Below are positions 24,647-33,716 of a stretch of 64,000 nt of DNA, one piece after another. The stretch is from Blastomonas fulva (lineage in GTDB: Bacteria > Pseudomonadota > Alphaproteobacteria > Sphingomonadales > Sphingomonadaceae). The stretch is from positions 1 to 64,000 of the forward strand of contig NZ_CP020084.1 of NCBI RefSeq assembly GCF_003431825.1, in the 5' to 3' direction. The notes below the pieces were generated by a model that was not told where the DNA came from, did not search any database, and saw nothing but the letters and a program-made list of their open reading frames with translations. Made by a program: the position numbers and the translations under genes. Position 1 is the first letter of the stretch, and each line of letters begins with the position of its first letter.

Positions 24647-25020
24647 CGTGGTCACTCCTGATGTCCACCCGGCAATCACCCGGGCACACATCCCCTCCCC
24701 CTCCCCTTCTGATCTGCGTTTCACGCAGACCTCAGGGTTAGTCGTTGTCGCCGCGCGAATGGAAAGCGTGGCATGCTCCGGATTTGGAGCGCGCGGCTCG
24801 CCGGAGGTCAGAATGCCGCAATGGTTGGATGCTCATGGTGAGGCGATCCTGGGATCGCCACAATTCGCAGCCCGAGCAGACCGATTCGGGTGCCGACCGC
24901 GGCTCAACCGCTCGCGACTACCAGACTAGCCTGATAGTTCGGCCCGAAGCGGACATGCCGCTTCCGGGATGGCGCATCGGCCCAGCTCATGACCGGGAAT
25001 GGGTGGTTAGCTGCTATCTC
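24647..25020. other. Leader of the ParB-like gene and stretch without a gene
   Basis: The minus-strand leader contains the tract GGGGAGGGGGAGGGG (24705-24691) and a small CCCGG/CCGGG stem. The rest, up to the repeat at 25021, has open frames on both strands but no convincing gene. Confidence 0.45.
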
Positions 25021-25103
25021 TCGTCATTCCGGCGAAGGCCGGAACCCAGAGCGGCACACGCTGTTCCATGAGGCTCTGGACCCCGGCCTGCGCCGGGGTG
25101 ACG
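25021..25103 (+). repeat. Paired palindrome (REP-like) intergenic element
   Basis: Two palindromic halves, TTCCGGCGAAGGCCGGAA and CCCCGGCCTGCGCCGGGG, are joined by about 37 bases. The framing bases TCGTCATTCC...GGTGACG are typical of repeats scattered between genes in many alphaproteobacteria. It lies just before the IS110 element. Confidence 0.7.
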
Positions 25104-25220
25104 GTAACGGCGGGTTTCGGGATCAAGCATCGCCGCCGCGAATGACCGCAAGTGATGTCGTGGACGGCTCTCCACCCCGCGGGGTAATTCTCTGCGGATG
25201 AGTCGGAGAGGAGAGCGACG

Positions 25221-26249
25221 ATGGAGCAAGTATCGGTTGTTGGGCTGGATCTGGCAAAGTCTGTTTTCCAGGTTCACGGCGTCAACGCGCAGGGCGAGGC
25301 TGTTCTGCGGCGCAAGCTTTCCCGTGGTCAGCTGCTGAAGCTGTTCGAGAAGCTGCCGCCCTGCCTTGTCGGCATGGAAGCATGCGCCTCTGCCCATCAC
25401 TGGGCGCGTGAGCTGACTGCATTGGGGCACGAGGTCAAGCTGATGCCGCCGCAATACGTGAAGCCCTATGTGAAGCGCGGCAAGAACGATGCTGCCGATG
25501 CTGAGGCGATCTGTGAGGCAGTAACCCGACCCACGATGCGGTTCGTTGGCGCGAAGTCGCCGGACCAGCAGGCGACCATGATGCTGCACCGGGTGCGCAA
25601 GATCCTGACCCGGCAGCGCACCCAGATCAGCAACGCCCTGCGTGCCCACATGGCCGAGTTCGGCATAACCGCAGCCATCGGGCGCGGAGGACTGGATCGG
25701 CTGATCGCGGTCATCGCCGATCAGGATGATGCGCGATTGCCGGACGAGGCACGGGCCTGCCTTGGGGTGCTGTGCACGCAGCTGGAGATGGTGAAGGAGC
25801 AGATCCTCGACAACGACCGGCGCATCCTGGCCGATGCCCGCAAGACCGAGGCAAGTCGCTGGCTGATGAAGATACCCGGCATCGGCCCACTGCTGGCCAG
25901 CGCGATCGTGGCCTGCGTGCCCGATCCTGCCACCTTCTCCAATGCGCGAAGCCTATCAGCGTGGATCGGCCTCACACCGCGCCAGAACTCGAGCGGCGGC
26001 AAGGAGCGGCTCGGCAGCATCACCAAGGCCGGCAACCCTTACCTGCGCGAGTTGCTTGTGGTCGGCGCCATGGCAGTGGTGCGGCGAGCAAAGCAGGGCA
26101 GCACCAAACGGCCGTGGGTGATGCAGCTGCTCGAGCGCAAGAAGCCCAAGGTTGCCGCTGTCGCGCTGGCGAACAAGAACGCCCGGATCATCTGGGCGAT
26201 GATGACAACGGGCGAGGCTTACCGGGAGCCGGAGTTGGCGGCAGCCTAA
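25221..26249 (+). CDS. IS110-family transposase (IS1111 group)
   Basis: A 342-residue DEDD-type recombinase. The N terminus carries VVGLDLAKSVFQVHGVNAQG and later GKNDAADAEAICEAVTRPTM, the RuvC-like acidic site. The C-terminal part has IPGIGPLLASAIVA then LTPRQNSSGGKERLGSITK, with the conserved Ser of the Tnp domain. It is intact. The enzyme is thought to be guided by an RNA from the element's noncoding end. ATG at 25221 follows GGAGAG. Confidence 0.92.
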   Translation: MEQVSVVGLDLAKSVFQVHGVNAQGEAVLRRKLSRGQLLKLFEKLPPCLVGMEACASAHHWARELTALGHEVKLMPPQYVKPYVKRGKNDAADAEAICEAVTRPTMRFVGAKSPDQQATMMLHRVRKILTRQRTQISNALRAHMAEFGITAAIGRGGLDRLIAVIADQDDARLPDEARACLGVLCTQLEMVKEQILDNDRRILADARKTEASRWLMKIPGIGPLLASAIVACVPDPATFSNARSLSAWIGLTPRQNSSGGKERLGSITKAGNPYLRELLVVGAMAVVRRAKQGSTKRPWVMQLLERKKPKVAAVALANKNARIIWAMMTTGEAYREPELAAA

Positions 26250-26489
26250 GAGATCGCGCCCCAGGGCGCTACACCAGTTGGAGAGGGCAGACTGAACTGA
26301 CGCAACAAGCCGGTTGAAACCGCCGGAACAGGAAAACCCGTTCCACCCAAGCACCTCGAGTGCGTGCAAGTGATAGGGACCTGAACCGTGCGAATGGCAT
26401 CAGGGCCAGCGGCCGTGCAAAGCCGCGCAAAAGGCCGGACACATGGGCGCCACAACCAGCCAGCGCAGTAAAGAACACCCCTTGCCAAC
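26250..26489 (+). ncRNA. Candidate bridge/seek RNA of the first IS110 element
   Basis: Noncoding tail between the transposase stop and the right subterminal repeat. It shares four short blocks, in the same order and spacing, with the tail of the second IS110 element: GGAACAGGAAAACCC (26325-26339), GGGACC (26376-26381), ATCAGGGCCAGC (26399-26410) and AGGCCGGACA (26432-26441). Conservation outside the gene fits the structured guide RNA known from IS110 and IS1111 elements. Confidence 0.5.
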
Positions 26490-26644
26490 GGAGAGCCGTC
26501 CACACAGGGGTCGCTGCACGAACCCGCTTCGCGGGAGTGGTGTTTGGGGTGAAGCTAAGCTGACGGCGCGGGCGCAGCGCCTGGATTGAACAGTGTCCGT
26601 GGTGGGCAGACCATTTCGACTCCTTCAACCTGAGGAGTCGAACG

Positions 26645-27553
26645 ATGAACGAGCTTATAGCGATCGGTACGGTCAGCCCGCTGCGCCAGCGGTTGATCGA
26701 GGACATGAACATGCGGCGCTTCAGCCGCGAGACGCAGCGCAACTATATCCGCGATGTTGGACGTTTCGCCACATGGCTGGGACGCTCGCCGCACACGGCA
26801 ACTGCAGAGGATCTGCGGCGCTTCCAGATCGACCAACGCGAGACCGGCGTTCCGGTGCCGACGATGAACAGCATAGTTGCAGCGCTGCGGTTCTTCTTCA
26901 CCCACACGCTGGATCGGCCCGATCTGGCGCGCAAGCTGGTGCGCACTTCGCACGCCCGCAAGATCCCCGTGGTGCTGACCCAGGACGAGGTGAAGCGGTT
27001 GCTGGAGGCCACGACCTGCCTCAAGCATCAGGCAGCGCTGTCGGTTGCCTATGGCGCGGGACTGCGCGTCGGCGAGGTCTCGGCGCTCAAGGTGCGCGAC
27101 ATCGACAGCAAGCGCATGGTGCTGCGTATCGAGCGTGGCAAGGGTGGCCGATATCGCAACGCCATGCTGCCCGAAGGCCTGCTCGTGCTGCTGCGCGAGT
27201 GGTGGCGCGCCGGACGACAACAGGGCGTGTTGCATGCAGACAGCTGGCTTTTCCCAGGCAGAAGCGCGCTGCTGCCGATCAGCACCCGGCAGCTGTATCG
27301 CGTCGTCGTCGAGGCAGCCGAGGCAGCGGACATCACAAGGCGGGTCGGCCCGCACACCTTGCGGCACAGCTTCGCCACCCATCTGCTGGAGGACGGGGTC
27401 GATATCCGCGTCATCCAGGCGTTGCTGGGCCATGCCAAGCTTAACACCACCGCTTTCTACACACAGGTGGCAACCAAGACGATGCGAGCGGTGATCAGTC
27501 CGCTCGACAGGCTGGCCTTGACCTCATCCACCGCGCAGGTGCCCGACGGCTGA
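26645..27553 (+). CDS. Tyrosine recombinase of the IS91-type unit
   Basis: A 302-residue phage-integrase-type recombinase. It has a SAM-like N-terminal domain (RFSRETQRNYIRDVGRFATW), the first active Arg region in GAGLRVGEVSALKVRDID, HTLRHSFATHLLEDG near residue 238, and LLGHAKLNTTAFYTQV with the active Tyr. It lies 6 bases before an IS91-type transposase; this pair of genes is a known arrangement in some IS91-related elements. ATG at 26645 follows GAGG. Confidence 0.88.
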   Translation: MNELIAIGTVSPLRQRLIEDMNMRRFSRETQRNYIRDVGRFATWLGRSPHTATAEDLRRFQIDQRETGVPVPTMNSIVAALRFFFTHTLDRPDLARKLVRTSHARKIPVVLTQDEVKRLLEATTCLKHQAALSVAYGAGLRVGEVSALKVRDIDSKRMVLRIERGKGGRYRNAMLPEGLLVLLREWWRAGRQQGVLHADSWLFPGRSALLPISTRQLYRVVVEAAEAADITRRVGPHTLRHSFATHLLEDGVDIRVIQALLGHAKLNTTAFYTQVATKTMRAVISPLDRLALTSSTAQVPDG

Positions 27554-27559
27554 GGCCCG

Positions 27560-28753
27560 GTGCGCACCTCCATAGAGGTGGCCGACATCTTCCGCGTTGC
27601 AGGGCCTGGCTATCGCATTGCCCATGCCGGGCATCTGAGCCTGCACCAGCTCAAGATCATGTCGGCCGTCGAGCATTGCCGCACCGCTACAATGGGCGGT
27701 CACGTCGAAGCCTGCACAGACTGCGGGCATTGGCGGATCGCCTATAACAGCTGTCGCAACCGGCATTGCCCCAAGTGCCAGGGAGCAGCCGCGCGTACCT
27801 GGCTGGCCGAGCGCGAGGCCGACCTGTTGCCGGTGGGCTATTTCCACGTCGTGTTCACGCTCCCGGCACAGGTCAGCGCCATTGCGTTCCACAACAAGGC
27901 GCTGCTCTATGACCTGCTGTTCAAGGCCGCCTCCCAGACGATGCTGACCATCGCCGCCGACCCCAGGCATCTGGGCGCACGTATCGGCATTACCGCTGTA
28001 CTCCACACCTGGGGCTCGGCGCTTACCCATCATCCGCATGTCCATATGATCGTGCCCGGCGGCGGTATCGCGCGTGATGGCGAGCGCTGGATATCTGCGC
28101 GCCCGGCCTTTCTTCTGCCCGTCCGTGTCCTGGGCGCCCTGTTCCGCCGCCTGTTCCTCACGCGGCTGATCGCGCTCCACGATGCCGGCAAGCTCGGGTT
28201 CTTCGGCAGCCTGGCGCATCTCGCCGAGCGGCGGGCCTTTCTGCGTCATCTGTCACCGGTCCGCAGAAAGCGCTGGGTGGTCTATGCCAAGCCGCCCTTT
28301 GCAGGACCTGAGGCGGTGCTCGCCTATCTGGCGCGCTATACCCACCGCGTCGCCATCTCGAACAGCCGCATCCTCCGCTTCGACAGTGAAGGCGTCACGT
28401 TCCGCTACAAGGATTATCGCCGCAATGGCGCGCAGCGCCAGCAGGACATGACCTTAGGCGCCGACGAGTTCATCCGTCGCTTCCTGCTGCACAACCTGCC
28501 ACGCGGGTTCCACCGGATACGCCATTACGGGCTGCTGGCCGGTGCGACCCGCAAGGCCCATCTCGAACACGCCCGCCGACTGCTGGCGGTTGCGCCACCT
28601 GCCATCGATGACACGGCTGTCGATCCGCCGGACCATCGGCCACCGTGCCCGTGCTGCGGTGGCAGCATGGTCATCATCGAGACTTTCGAGCGCAGATATC
28701 AGCCGCGCGCACCACCGCATCCTGTCAACGCATCCGGGAGAACATCGTCGTGA
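27560..28753 (+). CDS. IS91-family HUH transposase
   Basis: A 397-residue protein. An N-terminal zinc-binding region (CTDCGHWRIAYNSCRNRHCP, KCQ) is followed by the HUH motif in THHPHVHMIVPGGG near residues 155-168 and the catalytic Tyr region AYLARYTHRVAISNSR near residue 255. The enzyme nicks single DNA strands and moves by rolling-circle replication. The C-terminal CPCCGGSMVIIETFER holds further cysteines. It appears complete. Confidence 0.9.
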   Translation: MRTSIEVADIFRVAGPGYRIAHAGHLSLHQLKIMSAVEHCRTATMGGHVEACTDCGHWRIAYNSCRNRHCPKCQGAAARTWLAEREADLLPVGYFHVVFTLPAQVSAIAFHNKALLYDLLFKAASQTMLTIAADPRHLGARIGITAVLHTWGSALTHHPHVHMIVPGGGIARDGERWISARPAFLLPVRVLGALFRRLFLTRLIALHDAGKLGFFGSLAHLAERRAFLRHLSPVRRKRWVVYAKPPFAGPEAVLAYLARYTHRVAISNSRILRFDSEGVTFRYKDYRRNGAQRQQDMTLGADEFIRRFLLHNLPRGFHRIRHYGLLAGATRKAHLEHARRLLAVAPPAIDDTAVDPPDHRPPCPCCGGSMVIIETFERRYQPRAPPHPVNASGRTSS

Positions 28754-29332
28754 CCCGGCACGGCCTGCCTTCAACCGGCCCCGAAGCGACCGTGCTTCGG
28801 GGAGCACAGAGCACTGCGCCATCACCCACCAAAAGCAGACCTGCGCCCTCCAAAATCGGACGGTCCGATTTACGGCAACCCGCTCGTCACCCCAAAAGCA
28901 GCCAGTCCGCTTTCAGTTCCGTCCGCTTATCGGCAGCACCCACCGCTGCTCCCACAAGCCCAAAATCGAAATCCCCATAGACATCAGCACCTGACGACCG
29001 CGGGTTCGGGCACCGTCGACTTTCCGACGCCTCACGGCGTCCGAAACTCTAAACGATTCCTGAATGTCGGCTGCTGACGAGAAACGTGCAGAAGCTGACT
29101 GGCAGGTTCCGTCACCATAAGCCGAACGGCAGGAAGCTGCCTTTGTTGAAAAAAATCTGCCATTCAGGAACCGACCCCATGTCAGACGCTCGGCTGCGAC
29201 CTGCAATATCCTGAAAGCGGTCCTAGTTCAAATAGCGCAGAACGGCTGAATCTGGGACACCGCGTAATTGATTTAGCCACCCTCGTGCATGGTACGAAGT
29301 CGCTTTGGCGCTTCAATGCAGGAGGGTGACCG
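28754..29332. other. Stretch between the IS91 gene and the IS110 remnant
   Basis: No convincing gene is seen. The segment 29052-29187 holds two inverted halves of a sequence related to the dispersed repeat (CGATTCCTGAATGTCGGC and GCCATTCAGGAACCGACC). The last 80 bases before 29333 look like the left end of an IS110 element. Confidence 0.45.
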
Positions 29333-29494
29333 ATGTCGATTTATGCAGGATTGGATGTGAGTGACAAGACGACGCACATTTGCGTGATCGATGCTGGCGG
29401 CAAGGTTCTTCGGCGAGACGTGGTTGCAAGCGATCCAGACGTTCTGGCCAAGTGGTTGAGCCGGCATTGCCCCGAACTCGTTCGCGTCGTGCTC
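29333..29494 (+). pseudogene. IS110-family transposase, N-terminal remnant
   Basis: Only about 54 residues of an IS110-type transposase remain (MSIYAGLDVSDKTTHICVID, with the first catalytic Asp, and CPELVRVVLE). The frame is then lost at the border of the RND pump gene, whose 3' end abuts it on the other strand. It differs from the two complete IS110 elements. The truncation marks the junction of the efflux module. Confidence 0.8.
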
Positions 29495-29506
29495 GAGAGA
29501 CGCGCT

Positions 29507-32500
29507 TCAGCCATATAGCCTGCTTCGAGCTGCGGTGCGAATACGCCCGGCCAAGCCTCTCAGATCACCCGCTGCGGAATAGGCGGCGGGCACTACCAGC
29601 AACGTCAAGAACGTGGAAGTGGTCAAGCCGCCGATGATGATGAAGCCCATTGAGTTGCGCCACTCAGCTGCATCCGACTGAGCAAGGGCGACCGGCAGCA
29701 TCCCGAATATTGCCGCCAGCGCTGTCATGAGGACGGGTCGCAGCCGTTCGGGCGCTGCCTTGCGCATCGCCGAGGCGGGATCCATGCCAGCGTCCCTATA
29801 CTGGTTGGCGAGATCGACAAGAAGGATGCCGTTCTTCATCACAATCCCCATCAGTGCAATCATGCCGATCTGAGCAAACAGGCTCATTTCTTGTCCTCCT
29901 GCCCACATGAGAAAATAGGCTCCTGAAAAGGAAAGGGGCGCGGTGAGCATGATAATGATCGGCTGCCCGAAGCTGTTAAACTGGCTTGCCAGCACGATGT
30001 AGAGCGCCACGATTGCAAGGGCGAACGCGAAGACAATTGCCTCCCCTGTCTCGGCCAGTCTTCGCGCTGTGCCCTCGGTCCGGATCGAAAGTCCAGGCGG
30101 CGGCGGGTTGGACGCAAGGAGGTTCTCGACCTTCGTAACCGCGACGCTCAGCGCTACGCCAGGGGCTGTATTCGCCTGCACTGAAATCTGGCGCGATCGA
30201 TCAATACGGTCGATCTCCGCGGCGCTTAATGCCACTTCGACATCGGCGACTGCTGCCAGATCGACCAGCGTGCCTTGTCCGGTTCTGAGTGGCAGTGCCT
30301 GAACATCCGAGAGGGTCTGCCGATTAATTTCGTCGAGGCGCACGCGGACATCATAGCGCCGCCCGTCGGCTTCGAAGGTTCCCGCATCACTACCTCCGAC
30401 CAGCGTACGGGAGGCCGCGGCAAGGCTGCGCGCCGATATGCCGAGGTCCGCTGCGCGGTCACGATCAAGCACAATCTGCAATTCGGGTCGGCCGCCCTCA
30501 TAGGTGGAGCGGACGTCGACGAAATCGGGCCGGGCGGCGAGTTCACCTTGTAGCCATTGGGCATAATCGTTGATCGCCGTAGTATCACTTCCGGTGATGA
30601 TAAGCTCGATGGCAGCTTGCCCGACACCTCCGCCCGACACCCAGGGAACCTCCGCCACAGATACCTCGCGCGCTCCGGCGACACCTTCACTGAGGGCGTC
30701 GCGCGCGAAGGTCATCAGGTCATCTTGCGACAGGTCACGGGTCCGCTTGGGGGTCAGCCCGACATAGATATCGATTTCGTTGACCTTGGGATTGGTGCCG
30801 CTACCCGCGCTCGCAAACACGAGTTCGACTTCCGGGTTTTCGCGCAACACGACGTCAGCCTGCTGGGCTGCTTCGCGCGCTCCGGTGATCCCCGTGCTGA
30901 GCGGTAGCTTGACCGTCGCGAGAAATTCCGACCGGTCAGTGGTCGACATAAATGTGCTCGGTACAAGCCAGGCAAAAAATCCGCCGACAAGAACGCTCGC
31001 CAGAGCGCCAGCAAGCACAACATACCGTCTGCCAACTGCCCAGCTGACGAGGCGTTCGTAGCGCAAGCGCATCCCGACATGAAATCGCTCTACACGCCCC
31101 AGCCATCCATCTTCCGGATGTTCCGGGCGCAGCAATCGGGCTGACAGGGCCGGCGTCAACGTGAAGGCAACCAGCATCGAAACGCTGACAGAAAACACGA
31201 TCGCCAGTCCGTATTGGAAGAAGAAACGCCCGACGATGCCCTCCATGAAGGCGATCGGAACGAAGACCGCAAGCGTTGCAAATGTGCCAGCCAGCACCGC
31301 AAGTGCGACACGCTTGGTGGCCGCATGTGCCGCCTCGGTTGGATCCACGCCGTCATCGACATCGTTCTGGATTGCCTCGACCACCACGATGGCATCATCC
31401 ACCAACAGACCAATCGCCACAGTGAGTGCCAGCAGGGTGATCATGTTGATGGTGAAATCAAATGCGGCGAATGCGACGAAGGTGGAAACGATCGAGGTTG
31501 GAATGGCGAGGAGAACGATGATCGTCGCGCGCCAGCTCAACAGGAACAGAAAGGTTACGGCGACCACCAGCAACACCGCGATGACAAGATCGAACAGCAC
31601 GTCCCCGATTGCCTGTTCGATGAAGCGCGATGTATCGCGTGCGATGACGAGTTCGACCCCACCCGGTGCGCTTGCACTTATATCATCGATTGCGGCCCGG
31701 ATCTGCTCTGCGACTGCGACGGTGTTTTCACCACTCTGTTTGCGCACTTCGAGCACCACACCAGGCTTGCCATCAAGCTGCGCATAGCTGGTTTCATCTT
31801 CGACCGAATCTTCGACGCGGCCGACATCGCCGATACGGACGGTCTGGCCATTCGGGCGATAGGCAATCGGAATCCTCGCGAACTCGGCTGCGCTCGCCGC
31901 TTCGGCAAGTGTGCGGATGCCGAATTGGCGTGTCCGCCCCTCCGTCACCAGCCTTCCGCCCGGAAGCTCCGCGTTTTCACGCTGGATTGCCGAGAGCACA
32001 TCGTCTGCCGTTATGCCGCGTGCACGCATGGCGGATGCATCCAGCCATATGCGCATTTCGCGTTCGCGCCCTCCGACAAGTTCGACCGAGCCGACCCCCG
32101 GAACCCGCTGCAATCGTTCCTTCACCTCCTCGTCCGCAAAGGTGGTTAGATCGCGGATCGGCATATCGCCGGACAAGAGAACTGACAGGATAGGCGCAGC
32201 GTCGGGATCAACCTTTTCGATGACCGGCGGCTCTGCATCGGCGGGCAAATCAGCACCAAGCCGCGACATCTTGTCACGGACTTCCTGGGCCATGAGGTCG
32301 GCGTCTTGTTCGAGCTCAAACTCGAGATTGACGATGCTCACCCCTTCGGCGCTGACAGAACGCATCTGTCGCAGGCCCGCGATGGTGTTGAGCTGCTCTT
32401 CGACGATGTCGGTGACTTCTGTCTCGATCGTCCCGGGCGACGCGCCGGGCAGTGTGGTGGTTACCGACACGTAGGGGAATTCGACTTCGGGAAACAGATC

Positions 32501-32602
32501 GACTCCGAGGCGACCGAAGGAAACGAGGCCAAGCACGACGAGCGAGACAATCAGCATCGTCGCAAACACCGGACGCCGGATCGAAACATCGGCCAGCCAC
32601 AT
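29507..32602 (-). CDS. RND-family efflux transporter (HAE1 type)
   Basis: A 1031-residue inner-membrane RND pump of normal length. It begins MWLADVSIRRPVFATMLIVS, has VGSVELVGGREREMRIWLD in the porter domain and the proton-relay segment TVAIGLLVDDAIVVVEAIQN in helix 4, with the essential double Asp. It exports organic toxins or drugs, driven by the proton gradient. ATG at 32602 lies one base after the stop of the membrane fusion protein gene. The 3' end lies against an IS110 remnant. No outer-membrane factor gene is nearby, so the pump must use one from elsewhere. Confidence 0.93.
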   Translation of the reverse strand: MWLADVSIRRPVFATMLIVSLVVLGLVSFGRLGVDLFPEVEFPYVSVTTTLPGASPGTIETEVTDIVEEQLNTIAGLRQMRSVSAEGVSIVNLEFELEQDADLMAQEVRDKMSRLGADLPADAEPPVIEKVDPDAAPILSVLLSGDMPIRDLTTFADEEVKERLQRVPGVGSVELVGGREREMRIWLDASAMRARGITADDVLSAIQRENAELPGGRLVTEGRTRQFGIRTLAEAASAAEFARIPIAYRPNGQTVRIGDVGRVEDSVEDETSYAQLDGKPGVVLEVRKQSGENTVAVAEQIRAAIDDISASAPGGVELVIARDTSRFIEQAIGDVLFDLVIAVLLVVAVTFLFLLSWRATIIVLLAIPTSIVSTFVAFAAFDFTINMITLLALTVAIGLLVDDAIVVVEAIQNDVDDGVDPTEAAHAATKRVALAVLAGTFATLAVFVPIAFMEGIVGRFFFQYGLAIVFSVSVSMLVAFTLTPALSARLLRPEHPEDGWLGRVERFHVGMRLRYERLVSWAVGRRYVVLAGALASVLVGGFFAWLVPSTFMSTTDRSEFLATVKLPLSTGITGAREAAQQADVVLRENPEVELVFASAGSGTNPKVNEIDIYVGLTPKRTRDLSQDDLMTFARDALSEGVAGAREVSVAEVPWVSGGGVGQAAIELIITGSDTTAINDYAQWLQGELAARPDFVDVRSTYEGGRPELQIVLDRDRAADLGISARSLAAASRTLVGGSDAGTFEADGRRYDVRVRLDEINRQTLSDVQALPLRTGQGTLVDLAAVADVEVALSAAEIDRIDRSRQISVQANTAPGVALSVAVTKVENLLASNPPPPGLSIRTEGTARRLAETGEAIVFAFALAIVALYIVLASQFNSFGQPIIIMLTAPLSFSGAYFLMWAGGQEMSLFAQIGMIALMGIVMKNGILLVDLANQYRDAGMDPASAMRKAAPERLRPVLMTALAAIFGMLPVALAQSDAAEWRNSMGFIIIGGLTTSTFLTLLVVPAAYSAAGDLRGLAGRIRTAARSRLYG

Positions 32603-32603
32603 A

Positions 32604-33716
32604 TTACTTCTCGCCGGTCGTGCGGCGCGGCTTCACCTGCTCGCCGTCGCGCAAGGTTGCCGGAGGATCGATGATCACTTCCTCGCCTGCGGTCAGGCCT
32701 GACCGGATCCGCACCCTGTCGAGGTCGATACTGTCGAACCTGACCTCGCGGCGCTGAGCCTTACCATCAAGGATGATGAAAAGATGGGCGGCGGAGCTGT
32801 CGCCGAGAATTGCTGTTCGGGGCAGAATGATGGCCGGTTCAGGGGGGATCTGTATCTCTGCCCGGGCCGCAAGGCCGGAGCTTATCCGGTAGTTGGGATT
32901 GGCGATCGGAAGCCGCAATTCGACCATCCGGCTTTCAGGGTCGACCCGGTCGTTGATGATGTAGACGATGCTCTCGAACGGCGCGTCGAACCCCTCGATG
33001 AAAACGCGCGCGGGCATGTCTCGCCGCAGCGTACCGACATATTCCTGCGGCGCGTTGACGATCGCCGCGACGGTGCCGAGCTGTTGCAATTCGAGGGCCG
33101 CCGACTGGCCGCCTCCCGCAAACCGATTGTTGAGATATACCCCCTCATCGACGAGGCGCGCGGTTACGACGCCGTCATAGGGAGCACGGGTAATCGTATC
33201 GCTCAGGGCCTGCTGCGCGGTGCCGAGTGCGGCATTGGCTTGCGCCTTTTGCGCGCGCGCTACGGCAAGCTGGGTCTCAACTGCATCGACCTGCGCTTTC
33301 GAAACGAAACCCTTCGGCGCAAGAGCGATCACGCGTTCATAGCGCCGTTCGGCTTCAATCGCTTGAGCGGTCGCGAGATCGACCGCAGCTTGTGCCTCTG
33401 CCACGTTCCGGTGATAGTCGGCTTGCCTGATGCGAAAGAGCGGTTGCCCGCGTTTCACCCTGTCGCCAACTTTCACAAAGATCCGCTCGACCGGACCTTC
33501 GGTGAGCGCTCCAATTGCACTGCTCTGTTTGGCGGCAATAGTTCCGAACGCCTTCACCGGTTCGTTGAGCAATTCGGTCTTGACGATCGAGGTCTGAACC
33601 TCACGCGGGCCTTGCGGCGCCTCTTTGGCAGCCTGGTCATCAGTTTCGCCGCCTGAACAGGCAGACAGCAAGAGGGCGACGGACACCAATGCGGGTACTA
33701 AGAGGCGAATTAGCAT
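32604..33716 (-). CDS. RND membrane fusion protein (lipoprotein)
   Basis: A 370-residue periplasmic adaptor. The N-terminal signal LVPALVSVALLLSACSGGE has a lipobox (LLSAC), so it is anchored as a lipoprotein. The lipoyl/barrel halves are seen in GPVERIFVKVGDRVKRGQPL and TRAPYDGVVTARLVDEGVYL, with a helical hairpin between. It connects the pump with an outer-membrane channel. Its start overlaps the thioesterase stop by 7 bases and its stop lies next to the pump start, so the genes form one operon. Confidence 0.92.
   Translation of the reverse strand: MLIRLLVPALVSVALLLSACSGGETDDQAAKEAPQGPREVQTSIVKTELLNEPVKAFGTIAAKQSSAIGALTEGPVERIFVKVGDRVKRGQPLFRIRQADYHRNVAEAQAAVDLATAQAIEAERRYERVIALAPKGFVSKAQVDAVETQLAVARAQKAQANAALGTAQQALSDTITRAPYDGVVTARLVDEGVYLNNRFAGGGQSAALELQQLGTVAAIVNAPQEYVGTLRRDMPARVFIEGFDAPFESIVYIINDRVDPESRMVELRLPIANPNYRISSGLAARAEIQIPPEPAIILPRTAILGDSSAAHLFIILDGKAQRREVRFDSIDLDRVRIRSGLTAGEEVIIDPPATLRDGEQVKPRRTTGEK

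Larger units (their letters stand above)
25160..26503 (+). mobile_element. IS110-family element of the IS1111 group
   Basis: A 14-bp perfect subterminal inverted repeat (GTGGACGGCTCTCC at 25160-25173, its complement at 26490-26503) bounds a single transposase gene and a 240-base noncoding tail. Subterminal repeats plus a long 3' noncoding segment are the marks of the IS1111 group. Exact ends are a few bases outside the repeats and cannot be set here. Confidence 0.8.
26645..28753 (+). mobile_element. IS91-related unit (tyrosine recombinase plus HUH transposase)
   Basis: Two adjacent genes in one direction form the core of an IS91-like element with an accessory recombinase. The element termini (oriIS, terIS) were not located with confidence, so only the coding core is marked. 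The element has no inverted repeats, as expected for this family. Confidence 0.7.
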
